Below are positions 44,864 through 54,638 of a stretch of 64,000 nucleotides of DNA, piece by piece. The position numbers and the translations under genes were made by a program. Source of the DNA: Oceanimonas pelagia (GTDB lineage Bacteria; Pseudomonadota; Gammaproteobacteria; Enterobacterales; Aeromonadaceae); NCBI RefSeq assembly GCF_030849025.1, contig NZ_CP118224.1, positions 3,518,501 through 3,582,500 of the forward strand, read 5' to 3'. The notes under the pieces are model-generated. The model worked only from the letters and a program-made list of their open reading frames with translations, ran no database searches and was not told the origin of the DNA. How positions within the stretch are numbered: position 1 is the first letter of the stretch; each line of letters begins with the position of its first letter.

Positions 44864-45861
44864 CAGTCACCGTCCGTGGCGTTAAAGCCCAGACTGAGGC
44901 CCAGGGCGTCGGGCAGGCGCAGCTTGAGCTGGCTGCCCAGGCGATCAAAGGAGAGTTTAAAGCGCAGCAGGGCGGCGTAGTTGTCCCCTTGCAGCCAGTG
45001 GGCCAGGCTGTCGCCCTCGGGCAGATGCTCAAGGGTATCGGCAAAGGCCTTATCCAGCTCATTGATCAGCGTGTTTTCATTTTTTTGCTGCAGGTATGTG
45101 CGAATGCCTCCGTCCTGATATTCCCGCTGCAGGCTTTTCAGGCTGGTGCGCACAAAGTACAGCGACTGCTGGCTGCGCCAGGCTTCGGCAAACAGCGGAC
45201 GCGGGTGATCCACGGTATTGAGCGGCAGGTCGAGTTTTTTTTCAATGCGATCGTAACGGTGGGCCAGCTGGCCGAGGATCTGCACCAGCAGCACACGCTC
45301 GCCGCCCTGCACCGCCATTTGCTCCAGCTGTTGTTCATAGCCTTGCGGGTTGCGCCAGGCAGCCTGCAGTTGGCCGCCACTGTGTACCAGTTGCTCGGTG
45401 ACCCCGGGCAGCAGGGTGCAGCGCTGCGCTTGGGAAAGATCCTCATACAACAGGTATTCCACCGCCCCAAGAGTGACGCTGGCCCCCTTGAGCGGGGCGG
45501 GCTGCTCAAGCTGACGGGTCAGCTGGCGGGCGGTGGTGTCCTTTTTGTCGGGCCACAGCTGAAAGGCGTAGCTCAGACCGGCGGCATCGAGGGGGCCGCC
45601 GCTCTGTCCCTGATGGGCGGTCCAGGCGGTAAAGGCGCTGCGCCACTGCTGCTGCACGCTGGCCAGAGGCTGCTCGCCGGCGCAATGGGCGCGGCTGCTG
45701 CTATCCAGCCGGGTCAGCGCCTGGGCCAGCTCATCGGCCTGCTGGCGCATCAGGCCCAGGTGTGACTGGGTCAGCCGGTCAAGGGACGGGTCCAGTGGTG
45801 GCTGGCTCTGACAGGCGGTGAGCAGGCCCAGCGCGGCGAGTGAAAACGGACGAAAGTTCAT
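44863..45861 (-). CDS. Imelysin-family lipoprotein with altered GxHxxE motif
   Basis: 332 residues from ATG at 45861. The lipobox LLTAC has Cys17. It is imelysin-like throughout (WRSAFTAWTAHQG, AFQLWPDKKD, TLGAVEYLLYED). The G-x-H-x-x-E motif of the metal-binding imelysin fold reads LGAVEYLLYE, so the His is replaced by Val. It is co-translated with its neighbours: TGATG overlaps at both ends. It may be a structural partner of the more canonical imelysin upstream in the operon. Confidence 0.85.
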   Translation of the reverse strand: MNFRPFSLAALGLLTACQSQPPLDPSLDRLTQSHLGLMRQQADELAQALTRLDSSSRAHCAGEQPLASVQQQWRSAFTAWTAHQGQSGGPLDAAGLSYAFQLWPDKKDTTARQLTRQLEQPAPLKGASVTLGAVEYLLYEDLSQAQRCTLLPGVTEQLVHSGGQLQAAWRNPQGYEQQLEQMAVQGGERVLLVQILGQLAHRYDRIEKKLDLPLNTVDHPRPLFAEAWRSQQSLYFVRTSLKSLQREYQDGGIRTYLQQKNENTLINELDKAFADTLEHLPEGDSLAHWLQGDNYAALLRFKLSFDRLGSQLKLRLPDALGLSLGFNATDGD

Positions 45862-47246
45862 CAAAGCGACTCCAGAAAGGCGATCAGTTGTTCACGTTCT
45901 CGAGCGCTGGCGGCCAGCACCCGGTTGCGGGCGGCTTCGGCCTCGCCCCCGTGCCAGAGCACGGCTTCCAGCAGTGTGCGGGCGCGGCCGTCATGCAGAT
46001 AGCGGGCGGGCTGGCCGGCCACCTCGCTGGCATAGCCCAGGCCCCACAGCGGCGGTGTACGCCACTCGCGGCCGCCGGCTTCAAACTCGGGACGGTTGTC
46101 GGCCAGATCGTCGCCCATGTCGTGCAGCAGCAGATCGGTATAGGGATAGATTTTCTGGTGGCTGAGCGCCGGGCTGGCGTGCTCGCCGGTGGTGTAAGAC
46201 GGGGTATGGCAGCCGGCGCAACCCAGTGCCAGAAACAGCCGCTCACCGGCCTGCACCTGAGGATCGCTCAGGTTTCGCCGGGCGGGCACCGCCAGGTGCT
46301 GGCTGTAGAAGGTGACTGCATCGAGCACCTCGTTGCTGACCTCGGGCTTGCCACCGTCCGGGTAGCGCTCACAGCCTTGAGCGGCGGTGCAGTCATCGGC
46401 AGGCATCAGGGCGGAGGTGAGCCCCATGTCGCCGGCAAAGGCGCCGGCGTTTTGCTGGCGCAGACTGGGCTGGCCGGCCTTCCAGCCAAAGCGGCCGATC
46501 ACGGTGTGCTCGCGGGCGGCGCCCCATACCCGGTTGGCGTGGCCGCGAATGCCGTCATTATTTTCATCATGCGGGTCTTCCCCGGCCAGCAGCGCCGACT
46601 CGGGAATGGCTTCCAGCAGCCCCAGGCCGATCATGGGCGGGGCAATACGGGCTGAGGCAAGCAGCTGCGGACCGGGCTCGCCGTAGCCGGGCTGGTCAAT
46701 GCTGACATGGGGCCGGCGCAGCTCCACGGTGCTGCCGTCGTGAAAGCGTACCGTTTGGGTGCTGTAGCGAATATTTACCCTGCCTTCGGGCACGGCGCCG
46801 GGAATGGCCATGTCCTGCAGCTGGCCGCCGTAGACCGGATGGGGCACCGCCCCAAGGGTGCGCAGATAGTCCCGGTGCTGCTGGCTTTCATCGGCGGGCA
46901 CCGACAGCCGCACCAGCATGCTGACCGCATTGTCGCCGTCAAAGGCGGGCGGATGGCCGCGGCCGTCCTTGATGTGGCAGCTCTGGCAGGCGTTGGTGTT
47001 GAACAGCGGGCCCAGGCCGTCGCGGGCGTCTGTGGTGGCCGGCGCGGCAACCCAGGGATTGCGGAAAAAGCTGTTGCCCACCGAGAAGTCGAGGCGCTTG
47101 TCAAAGCTCAGATTGGCGGCGGGCATGGAATAGGCGTTGGCACCGGTTTTGGTGGTGGTGGTGTCGCCACCGGGTTTGGCGGGATTGGCCTGGGCGCCGA
47201 GGGCAAAGGCAGCGCCAAGCAGCAGGCCGGTGAGTCGAAACGACAT
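45861..47246 (-). CDS. Di-haem oxidoreductase-like protein (DUF1111, thiol oxidoreductase type)
   Basis: 461 residues from ATG at 47246 (GGAG upstream). Signal peptide MSFRLTGLLLGAAFALGAQA. There are two c-type haem sites: C-Q-S-C-H at 87-91 (FNTNACQSCHIKDGRGHPP) and C-A-G-C-H near residue 340 (LALGCAGCHTPSY). Other conserved parts are RAPPMIGLGLLEAIPES-like (RIAPPMIGLGLLEAIPES) and RFGWKAGQPSLRQQNAGAF. It is periplasmic. Placed between two imelysin genes, it may change the redox state of iron or of a thiol in the same system. Confidence 0.92.
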   Translation of the reverse strand: MSFRLTGLLLGAAFALGAQANPAKPGGDTTTTKTGANAYSMPAANLSFDKRLDFSVGNSFFRNPWVAAPATTDARDGLGPLFNTNACQSCHIKDGRGHPPAFDGDNAVSMLVRLSVPADESQQHRDYLRTLGAVPHPVYGGQLQDMAIPGAVPEGRVNIRYSTQTVRFHDGSTVELRRPHVSIDQPGYGEPGPQLLASARIAPPMIGLGLLEAIPESALLAGEDPHDENNDGIRGHANRVWGAAREHTVIGRFGWKAGQPSLRQQNAGAFAGDMGLTSALMPADDCTAAQGCERYPDGGKPEVSNEVLDAVTFYSQHLAVPARRNLSDPQVQAGERLFLALGCAGCHTPSYTTGEHASPALSHQKIYPYTDLLLHDMGDDLADNRPEFEAGGREWRTPPLWGLGYASEVAGQPARYLHDGRARTLLEAVLWHGGEAEAARNRVLAASAREREQLIAFLESL

Positions 47247-47337
47247 GGAGACTCCAGAGTAAAAGGGCAATACAAGCGTTATTGTGAGGCCGGCAAGTGC
47301 CGGCCCTTCTTTATTGGTGTTGTGCTGTGCCGCCAGA

Positions 47338-48597
47338 TCAGAACTCGTGATCGGCGGTATCCGGGTTCAGGTTATTGATGCCAAGGGTGTTGGCGGCCAG
47401 CTCAATGGCGCGGGTCTGCTCCACCAGGGCGCTGATGGCGTCGGTGACCAGCTGGTTGCCTTGCGGATTATCGGCGGCGATCAGCTGATCGAAGTGCACA
47501 TTATTGACCTCGGCGGACTGCACCAGCCGGTATACCGCCTGTTCGCTTTCGCGGAACTGCTCGCCGATTTGGGCGGCGGCCTGGTCGTCCTGCTGGGCTA
47601 CCAGCTGCAGCAGCGACGGGCCCTGCAGGGTGCTGCCGTCGATGCGCTGGTATTCGCCGAACATCAGGTTGCTGATGCCTTTCTCGTTGTAATAGTGGGA
47701 GTGGTGGGTGTTGTCGGAGAAGCAGTCGTGCTCGTCTTCCACCGAGTTGGCCACCAGTGCCACCTTCATGCGTTCGCCGGCCAGCTCGCCCAGCGACAGC
47801 GAGCCCATGCCGAACAGCATGCGGCGCAGGCCTTCTTCCGCCGGCAGGGCGGTGAGTTCGGTGCGGTAGTTGTTCTGCCCCGGTTGCCACTGACCCGCCA
47901 TGTATTGCAGATCCTGCACCAGCAGCCGGCTTGCGGCCTGCAGGTAGTCGCGGCGGCGATCGCAGTGGCCGTGGGTGCAGGCTTCGCCCAGAGCGAAGTC
48001 GGTCCAGGGGCGTTCACCGGCACCGGAGTGGGTGTCGTTCAGATCCTGGCCCCACAGCAGAAATTCGATGGCGTGGTAGCCGGTGGCGACATTGGCCTCG
48101 GAGCCGGCCAGCTCGTTCAGCCCGGCCAGCAGCTCGGGGGTAATGTTTGTCACGTCCAGCTTTTCGCCGCCGACCTGAAGGTGGCTGTTGGCAATGATAT
48201 TGGCGGTGGCGCCGGCGTTGCCCAGCTCATGCTGGTAGCCGGGAGCGACGTAGTCAATCAGCCCCTCATCCAGGGGCCAGGCGTTGAGCTGGCCTTCCCA
48301 GTCGTCGACCACGGGGTTGCCGAAACGAAACACTTCCGACTGCTGGTAGGGTACCCGGGCGGCCAGCCAGGCGGTTCGGGCATCGGCCAGAGTCTGCTCA
48401 CTCGGGCTGGCCAGCAGGGCGGCAATGGCTTTATCCAGCTGCTGTGCACTGGTGAGGGCGTCGCCGTACACGGCCTGGGCGATATCGGCGTAGTGCTCTA
48501 CGACCTGATCCTGGGTAACGGTGGGGTTGCTGGTCTGGGCGCAGGCGCTGAGCAGACCACCGATGGCGGCGGCCAGCGCAAGTTTGCGGAAGTGCAT
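47338..48597 (-). CDS. Imelysin-family iron-regulated lipoprotein (IrpA-like)
   Basis: 419 residues. The lipobox LLSAC has Cys19. Two imelysin repeats carry VPYQQSEVFRFGNPVVDDWEG (about 82-102) and the canonical motif GYHAIEFLLWG (173-183), i.e. G-x-H-x-x-E intact. Asp/Glu/His-rich segments such as EDEHDCFSDNTHHSHYYNE could bind metal. First gene of the operon, with a Fur box 16-37 bp upstream of the ATG, so it should be induced by iron shortage. Confidence 0.92.
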   Translation of the reverse strand: MHFRKLALAAAIGGLLSACAQTSNPTVTQDQVVEHYADIAQAVYGDALTSAQQLDKAIAALLASPSEQTLADARTAWLAARVPYQQSEVFRFGNPVVDDWEGQLNAWPLDEGLIDYVAPGYQHELGNAGATANIIANSHLQVGGEKLDVTNITPELLAGLNELAGSEANVATGYHAIEFLLWGQDLNDTHSGAGERPWTDFALGEACTHGHCDRRRDYLQAASRLLVQDLQYMAGQWQPGQNNYRTELTALPAEEGLRRMLFGMGSLSLGELAGERMKVALVANSVEDEHDCFSDNTHHSHYYNEKGISNLMFGEYQRIDGSTLQGPSLLQLVAQQDDQAAAQIGEQFRESEQAVYRLVQSAEVNNVHFDQLIAADNPQGNQLVTDAISALVEQTRAIELAANTLGINNLNPDTADHEF

Positions 48598-48612
48598 TTA
48601 TATATCCTTATG

Positions 48613-48634
48613 CATTTGATAATCGTTTCTATTA
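48613..48634. promoter_or_regulatory. Fur box upstream of the imelysin operon
   Basis: CATTTGATAATCGTTTCTATT closely follows the classical gammaproteobacterial Fur pattern (AAATGATAATCATTTCTATT): 17 of 20 aligned positions. It is placed for repression of the minus-strand operon starting at 48597. Confidence 0.78.
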
Positions 48635-48739
48635 GCAAAAAGGATTCTAGCGCCAATGCGGAAAGGGGCGCAAGAGGCCACCGGTAATAGACGTACCAAA
48701 TAAAGGGATTATGGCTACCGTCTGCTGTTATACGGACGA

Positions 48740-49201
48740 CTACTCGGCGATGGGAGCCAGCACCGCCTGCAGCAGGCGTTCAAGCTCGCCGGCGCTCAGC
48801 GCTACCGACAGTCCCCGCTTGCCGCCGGAGACCAGTACGGTGTCGTGCTCCCTGGCGGAAGCATCGATCACGGTGGTCAGGCGCTTTTTCTGGGCAAATG
48901 GGCTGATGCCCCCCACCTTGAAGCCGGTCAGTCGCTCTGCCTTCTGCGGCGCCATCATCTCCAGCTTTTTTACCCCGGCAGCTTTGGCCAGTCGCTTGAG
49001 GTTGACCTTGCCCGATGACGGCACCAGCGCCACCACGGCTCCCTGTTCACCCTCGGTGAGCAGGGTCTTGAACACGCGGGTGAGCGGTACGCCCAGCTGC
49101 CCGGCGGCATGGGCGCCAAAGTCGTCCTGAGCCGTGCAGTCATACTGATACAGGGTAAAGGCGGCCTTTTGTTTTTCCAGAAACAGAATGGCGGGAGTCA
49201 T
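48740..49201 (-). CDS. ybaK: Cys-tRNA(Pro)/Cys-tRNA(Cys) deacylase YbaK
   Basis: 153 residues, the usual YbaK size. Opening MTPAILFLEKQKAAFTLYQYD; VFKTLLTEGEQGAVVALVPSSGKVNLKRLAKAAGVKKLEM carries the editing-site Lys (near residue 45); KVGGISPFAQKKRLTTVIDASA and VSGGKRGLSVAL are the family loops. It hydrolyses Cys mischarged on tRNA-Pro. Single gene; the Fur-controlled operon reads away from it. Confidence 0.95.
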   Translation of the reverse strand: MTPAILFLEKQKAAFTLYQYDCTAQDDFGAHAAGQLGVPLTRVFKTLLTEGEQGAVVALVPSSGKVNLKRLAKAAGVKKLEMMAPQKAERLTGFKVGGISPFAQKKRLTTVIDASAREHDTVLVSGGKRGLSVALSAGELERLLQAVLAPIAE

Positions 49202-49322
49202 GAGAGCAGTCCGGTGGTTGGCAACAAGGCGAAAATTATGCAGATAACGACGGGGAGTGGGAAGAGTGAATCATGATACTGGGGACTGGGGACGCGAATA
49301 AATCGCGGCCTACAAGAATACC

Positions 49323-49403
49323 GTCACTCCGGCCTTGAGCCGGAGTTCAGGGCGGTTTGCACCGTCGTCTGCAGCATGGATTCCGGCCTTCGCCGGAATG
49401 ACA
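49323..49403. repeat. BIME-like inverted-repeat element (family A, copy 2)
   Basis: The ends GTCACTCCGGC and GCCGGAATGAC are inverted copies (10 of 11). Each end forms its own hairpin: CTCCGGC/GCCGGAG at 49327-49345 and ATTCCGGC/GCCGGAAT at 49380-49399. Non-coding. Confidence 0.75.
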
Positions 49404-49410
49404 GCGCCAG

Positions 49411-49440
49411 GATGGCAGGCACCAAATGGTGCCTGCCATC
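49411..49440. other. Perfect 13-bp hairpin downstream of ppc
   Basis: GATGGCAGGCACC and GGTGCCTGCCATC pair completely around an AAAT loop. There is no T-run, so this is a strong mRNA 3' structure or repeat fragment rather than a standard terminator. It lies 47 bp past the ppc stop, next to the BIME-like element. Confidence 0.6.
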
Positions 49441-49486
49441 ACCGCCGGGCTGCTTCCAGCTTTTAGCTTAAAGCTTACGGCTGGGT

Positions 49487-52108
49487 TTAACCGGTATTCC
49501 GCATGCCTGCGGCGATGCCGGCGATGGTCACCATCAGCGCCTGATCCAGCACCGGGTGAATATCGTCCTGTTCCCGGGAGCGCTTGAGCAGTTCGGCCTG
49601 CAGCACATTGAGCGGGTCCGTGTAGGGGTTGCGCAGCTTGATGGATTCCTGAATCCAGGGCTCGCTGGACAGCAGCTCGGACTTTTCCTTCAGCCTGAGT
49701 ACCAGCTCGGTGCTGGCACGCAGTTCGTCCCGTAGTCGTTTGCCCAAAGGCTTGAGCGGTTCCGGTACCAGCACGCTGTCGTAGTAGGCCGCCAGACCCG
49801 AGTCGGCCTTGAGGAACACCATTTCCAGCATGTCGAGGCGGGCGCGAAAGAAGGGCCAGCCCCGGTTCATGGCGCGCAGGGTGGCTTCGTGGCCGTCGGC
49901 CACTACCTTTTCCAGCCCCTTGTGGGCACCCAGCCAGGCCGGCAGCATCAGCCGGTTCTGGGTCCAGGCAAAGATCCAGGGAATGGCACGCAGGCTTTCC
50001 ACACCGCCATTGGGCTTGCGCTTGGCCGGGCGGGAGCCCAGCGGCAGCTTGCCCAGCTCCAGCTCGGGGGTGGCGGCGCGGAAGTAGGGCACGAAGTCGG
50101 GCTCACCACGAATGAGCGAACGGTAATGGGCGCAGGACACCTCGGCCATGGTGTTCATCAGCTCGCGCCACTCGGGCTCGGGCTCCGGGGGCGGCAGCAG
50201 GTTGGCTTCGAGCACGGCGCTGGCGTAGAGCGCCAGGCTGTCGATGGCCACCTGGGGCAGGCCGAACTTGAAGCGGATCATCTCGCCCTGCTCGGTCACC
50301 CGCAGGCCGCCGAGGGTGGAGCCGGGCGGCTGGGCCAGAATGGCCTGACGGGCCGGACCGCCTCCCCGGCCCAGGCTGCCACCGCGGCCGTGGAACAGGG
50401 TGAGGGTGACCTTTTCCCGTGCACTGATGGCCACCAGTTGCTCCATGGCGCTGTACTGGGCCCAGCCGGCGGCCAGCATGCCGGCGTCCTTGGCGGAGTC
50501 GGAATAGCCGATCATCACGTACTGACGGCCCTGCATGTAGCCCCGGTACCAGGGCAACTGGTACAGCCGCTCAATCACGGCGGCGCCATGGTTAAGGTCG
50601 TCCAGGGTTTCAAACAGCGGTGCCACCGGCATGGGGAAGTCAACCCCGCATTCCTTCAGCAGCAGCTGCACCGCCAGCACGTCCGACGGCTCGCCGGCCA
50701 TGGAGATGATATAGATGCCAAAGGCGTCCCGCGGGTGACGGGCGATCACGGCGCAGGTGTCGAGCACCTCCTGCGTGTCGTGGGAGGGTTGCCACTGGCG
50801 CGGCAGCAGCGGCCGGCGGGAGTTGAGCTCGTTGAGCAAAAACGCCTGCTTGTCGGCCTCGCTCCATTCGGCGTAGTCGCCCAGGCCCAGGTAGCGGGTG
50901 ATCTCGCCCAGGGCCTGGGTATGGCGCTCGCCGTCCTGGCGAATGTCGAGTTTGAGCAGGTGAATGCCGAAACAGGCCACCTTGCGGATCACGTCCAGCA
51001 GCAGGCCGTCGGCAATCTTGCCGAGACCGCACTGCTGCAGCGAACGGTAGCACAGCTCCAGGGGCTGGCGCAGCTGCTCGGTTTGGGTGACCAGATCCCG
51101 GGCGTCGGTCTTCTGGCCCTGTACCCGGGCGTTGAGGTGCAGCAGGGTTTCCCGCAGATCTTCGCGCAGGCGGCGCAGCACCGCCCGGTAGGGCTCGTCG
51201 CTGTCGCCGCTGGCGGCGCGCAACTCGGTGCTGGCTTCAGACATCGACAGCTCCGACACCAGCTCCTGAATGTCGTTAAGGAACAGCGAACTGGCCATCC
51301 AGCGGCCCAGCAGCAGCACCTCTTCGGTAACCCGGGCGGTCACAAAGGGGTTGCCGTCCCGATCGCCGCCCATCCAGGAAGTAAAGCGCACCGGCGCCGC
51401 ATCCAGCGGCAGGCGTTCGCCCAGCTCGCTTTCCAGGCGCTGGTCGAGCTGGCGCAGAAAGCGGGGCAGGGCGGGCCACAGGCTGTTTTCTATCACCGCA
51501 AAGCCCCACTTGGCCTCGTCCACCGGGGTGGGGCGCTGGGCGCGGATTTCGTTGCTGTGCCAGGCTTGGGTGATCAGTTGATCCACCCGGGCCAGCAGGC
51601 TGTTTTTTTCTTCTTCCGGCAACTCCAGCTCCAGCGCCGCCAGGCAGTCGTTGAGCTGTACATGCTTGTGAATAAAGGTGCGACGGGTCACTTCCGTGGG
51701 GTGGGCGGTGAGCACCAGATCGATATCGAGAGACGCCACCGCTTCACGAATGGCAGCTTCACCCACGTTGGCCCCCTTGAGGCGTGCAAACACTTCATCC
51801 AGTGGGTTGGGGCCGGCGTCCTGACGATAGCCCCGGGAAATGGTGTGAAACTGTTCGGCCACGTTGGCCAGGTTAAGAAACTGACTGAAGGCCCGGGCCA
51901 CCGGCAGCAGCTCGTCGTCGCTCAGCTGTTTGAGGGTGGTCAGCAGCCGTTGCTGGTCCGTATCGTTGCCCTGGCGGGCCGACTTGGCCAGCTGGCGAAT
52001 GGTTTCTATCTTGTCGAGAAAGGCCTGTCCGTGATGCTCCCGAATGGCATCGCCCAGCAACTGCCCCAGCAGGCCCACATTGGCCCTGAGTGCCGCATGA
52101 TTATCCAT
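49487..52108 (-). CDS. ppc: Phosphoenolpyruvate carboxylase
   Basis: 873 residues, full length. Signatures: [14 protein letters not shown] with the catalytic His (about 135), [12 protein letters not shown], the glycine-rich [14 protein letters not shown] near residue 575, [10 protein letters not shown], and the C-terminal MRNTG. It carboxylates phosphoenolpyruvate to oxaloacetate, refilling the TCA cycle. It lies 111 bp downstream of argE on the same strand and probably has its own promoter. The palindromic elements follow its stop. Confidence 0.98.
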   Translation of the reverse strand: MDNHAALRANVGLLGQLLGDAIREHHGQAFLDKIETIRQLAKSARQGNDTDQQRLLTTLKQLSDDELLPVARAFSQFLNLANVAEQFHTISRGYRQDAGPNPLDEVFARLKGANVGEAAIREAVASLDIDLVLTAHPTEVTRRTFIHKHVQLNDCLAALELELPEEEKNSLLARVDQLITQAWHSNEIRAQRPTPVDEAKWGFAVIENSLWPALPRFLRQLDQRLESELGERLPLDAAPVRFTSWMGGDRDGNPFVTARVTEEVLLLGRWMASSLFLNDIQELVSELSMSEASTELRAASGDSDEPYRAVLRRLREDLRETLLHLNARVQGQKTDARDLVTQTEQLRQPLELCYRSLQQCGLGKIADGLLLDVIRKVACFGIHLLKLDIRQDGERHTQALGEITRYLGLGDYAEWSEADKQAFLLNELNSRRPLLPRQWQPSHDTQEVLDTCAVIARHPRDAFGIYIISMAGEPSDVLAVQLLLKECGVDFPMPVAPLFETLDDLNHGAAVIERLYQLPWYRGYMQGRQYVMIGYSDSAKDAGMLAAGWAQYSAMEQLVAISAREKVTLTLFHGRGGSLGRGGGPARQAILAQPPGSTLGGLRVTEQGEMIRFKFGLPQVAIDSLALYASAVLEANLLPPPEPEPEWRELMNTMAEVSCAHYRSLIRGEPDFVPYFRAATPELELGKLPLGSRPAKRKPNGGVESLRAIPWIFAWTQNRLMLPAWLGAHKGLEKVVADGHEATLRAMNRGWPFFRARLDMLEMVFLKADSGLAAYYDSVLVPEPLKPLGKRLRDELRASTELVLRLKEKSELLSSEPWIQESIKLRNPYTDPLNVLQAELLKRSREQDDIHPVLDQALMVTIAGIAAGMRNTG

Positions 52109-52219
52109 ATCTGCCTCTTTGTCAGTTTATTACAAAACAGTCACGTTTCCGCCGTTCATTCAGCCAGCTTTCCCCAATTCGGTCAATCCTTCCGCCCGTT
52201 TGACTTCACATTTTGTAAT

Positions 52220-53371
52220 TTAATTACTTAAGCAGAAGCGGCTCACCAGGCGTTGCAGCACCTCCACCGTGGGTTTGACGAAGGACAGATCCAGGTATTC
52301 GTCAGGCTGATGCGCCTGAGCGATATGCCCCGGGCCGAGGACGATGGTCTGGCAGCCCAGCTGGTTGATAAAGGGCGCCTCGGTGCAGTAGTTCACCGCT
52401 TCCGCCGCATGGCCGGTCAGCTCGGCGGCGGCCCGCACCAGCTCGGCCTCGGGGTCGGTGCCGTAGGGCGGAATGGGCTCGTGCAGGTGGGTCAGCTCCA
52501 GGGCACCCGGGTACTGCTCTTTAATGGGGGCCAGCGCATGGTGCAGCAGGCCGAGCAGCTCGTCGGGACCCACGCCGGGAATGGGACGCATGTCGAAGTG
52601 CAGCTCGCAGCAGGCGCAGATGCGGTTGGGGCTGTCGCCGCCGTGAATATGGCCCAGGTTCAGGGTGGGCTGGGGCACCTTGAAGTGGGGGTTGGCGTAT
52701 TTTTCCTTCAGCTGACGTTGCAGATCCAGCAGCCGGCCCATCACCTGGTTCATGATCTCCAGGGCGTTGACGCCATTGGCGGGATCCGAGCTGTGGCCGC
52801 TTTTGCCGGTGACACGAATGGCTTCCGACATATGACCCTTGTGCATCATTACCGGCACCAGCCCGGTGGGCTCGCCGATCACCGCGTAGTCTGGCTTGAT
52901 CGCCATGGCGCTGGCAATGGCGCGGGCGCCGGCCATGGTGGTTTCCTCGTCGGCGGTGGCGAGAATGCGAATGGGCTTGTCGAGCCTGGTCAGATCCAGG
53001 TCCTTCAGCGCCTCCACTATAAAGGCAAAGAAGCCCTTCATGTCGATGGTGCCCAGACCATAGATGCGGTCGCCTTCCTCGGTGAGTTTGAACGGGTCCT
53101 TGTTCCAGCGGCCCGGATCAAAGGGCACGGTGTCGGTGTGGCCCGCCAGCAGCAGGCCGCCGTCGCCTTCCCCCCTGGTGGCCAGCAGGTTGAACTTGCC
53201 GGGCAGGTCGGGCAGTTCGGTGACTTCCACCGCAAAGCCGAGCCGGCTGAACCAGTCGGCCAGCAGGCGAATCACCTGCTCGTTGCTCTGATCCCAGCTG
53301 GTGTCGGTGCTGCTGATGGAAGGCAGGGCGATGATGTCGCGGTACATGTCCAGCAGGTTGAATGATGCCAT
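52220..53371 (-). CDS. argE: Acetylornithine deacetylase
   Basis: 383 residues from ATG at 53371 (GGAGGATCC upstream), equal to E. coli ArgE. M20 peptidase motifs are [13 protein letters not shown] (first zinc His, near 80), [10 protein letters not shown] (bridging Asp), [12 protein letters not shown] (catalytic Glu and zinc Glu) and the late [30 protein letters not shown]. It removes acetate from N-acetylornithine. It is divergent from argCBFG with ARG boxes just upstream of its start. Confidence 0.97.
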   Translation of the reverse strand: MASFNLLDMYRDIIALPSISSTDTSWDQSNEQVIRLLADWFSRLGFAVEVTELPDLPGKFNLLATRGEGDGGLLLAGHTDTVPFDPGRWNKDPFKLTEEGDRIYGLGTIDMKGFFAFIVEALKDLDLTRLDKPIRILATADEETTMAGARAIASAMAIKPDYAVIGEPTGLVPVMMHKGHMSEAIRVTGKSGHSSDPANGVNALEIMNQVMGRLLDLQRQLKEKYANPHFKVPQPTLNLGHIHGGDSPNRICACCELHFDMRPIPGVGPDELLGLLHHALAPIKEQYPGALELTHLHEPIPPYGTDPEAELVRAAAELTGHAAEAVNYCTEAPFINQLGCQTIVLGPGHIAQAHQPDEYLDLSFVKPTVEVLQRLVSRFCLSN

Positions 53372-53390
53372 GGATCCTCCGTTGAAAAAC

Positions 53391-53429
53391 TTCAAATTTA
53401 AATTCAATACAATTGCATAAATATGTTTT
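53391..53429. promoter_or_regulatory. Pair of ARG boxes (ArgR operator) between argE and argC
   Basis: Box 1 TTCAAATTTAAATTCAAT (53391-53408) and box 2 ATTGCATAAATATGTTTT (53412-53429) each resemble the 18-bp ARG consensus (TNTGAATWWWWATTCANA-like). They are separated by 3 bp, the spacing an ArgR hexamer uses. They overlap the expected argE promoter. Confidence 0.7.
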
Positions 53430-53618
53430 TGTTGCTAGTCTGCCAGTCTGTCATTATTCGGTAACCGGTGGTTGCAGGCGGCCTTGCAGTAGCCCGCTCG
53501 CCTTGTGGTAAAGGCGGCCCGTGCAACACTTTGCCTCAGGGTGACACAGGCCCTGTCAACACGCCAGGCTGATGCCTGCTTATTTATAACAAGCTGAATC
53601 GAGACTACGGACGCGACC

Positions 53619-54632
53619 ATGTTGAAAGCTGCAATCATAGGTGCCAGCGGTTATACCGGCGCCGAGCTGGCCGGACTGATCCACGGCCACCCCCATCTGG
53701 AACTGGCCGGACTCTATGTGTCCGAGGGCAGCCAGGATGCCCACAAGCCGTTTGCCAGCCTGCATCCGCGCTGGCGGGGCGTGATTGAGGCGCCGCTGCT
53801 GCCGTTGGACGACGAGGCCCTGAGCCGCATTCATACCGAGGCGGATCTGGTGCTGCTGGCCACCGCCCACGAGGTAAGCCACGATCTGGCGCCGGGTTTT
53901 CTGGCCAAGGGCCTGCCGGTATTCGACCTGTCCGGCGCCTTTCGCGTGCCCGGCGAAGGCTTTTACGACAAGTTCTACGGTTTCGCTCACCAGCATGCCG
54001 GCTGGCTGGCCGATGCCGCCTACGGTCTGGCGGAGTGGAACCAGGACGCCATCAAGGCGGCCAAACTGATCGCCGTGCCCGGCTGCTACCCCACCGCTTC
54101 CCTGAGCGCGTTGAAGCCGCTGCAGACCGCCGGCCTCATTGCCGACGGCAACCGCCCGATTATCAGCGCCGTGTCCGGCGTCAGCGGTGCCGGCCGTAAG
54201 GCCAGCATGAATAACAGCTTCTGTGAAGTCAGCCTCAAGCCCTACGGCGTGTTCAACCACCGCCATCAGCCCGAGATCAGTCATCATCTGGGCACCCAGG
54301 TGGTGTTCCAGCCCCATCTGGGCAACTTTATTCGTGGCATTCTGGCCACCGTTTATGTGCAGCTGAAGGACGGGGTGACCGACGAACAGATCGCCGCCGC
54401 TTATCACCAGGCCTACGACGGTCAGAAGATCGTGCGGCTGGCGGGGCAGTGGCCCCAGATCAACGATGTGGCCGGCACCCCCTTCTGCGATCTGCACTGG
54501 AGCCGGGACGGCAACCAGCTGATCGTGGTATCGGCCATCGACAACCTGCTGAAGGGCGCCGCCAGTCAGGCCATTCAGTGCATCAACATTCATCAGGGAT
54601 TCTCGCCGCTGGCGGGTCTGGTCAAGGAGTAA
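53619..54632 (+). CDS. argC: N-acetyl-gamma-glutamyl-phosphate reductase
   Basis: 337 residues. NADP-binding start [20 protein letters not shown], catalytic Cys in [16 protein letters not shown] (about 155), and the conserved [10 protein letters not shown] and [12 protein letters not shown] stretches. It reduces N-acetylglutamyl phosphate to the semialdehyde. First gene of argCBFG; argB follows after 6 bp. The ribosome site is weak (ACGGACG). Confidence 0.97.
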   Translation: MLKAAIIGASGYTGAELAGLIHGHPHLELAGLYVSEGSQDAHKPFASLHPRWRGVIEAPLLPLDDEALSRIHTEADLVLLATAHEVSHDLAPGFLAKGLPVFDLSGAFRVPGEGFYDKFYGFAHQHAGWLADAAYGLAEWNQDAIKAAKLIAVPGCYPTASLSALKPLQTAGLIADGNRPIISAVSGVSGAGRKASMNNSFCEVSLKPYGVFNHRHQPEISHHLGTQVVFQPHLGNFIRGILATVYVQLKDGVTDEQIAAAYHQAYDGQKIVRLAGQWPQINDVAGTPFCDLHWSRDGNQLIVVSAIDNLLKGAASQAIQCINIHQGFSPLAGLVKE

Positions 54633-54638
54633 CAACGC

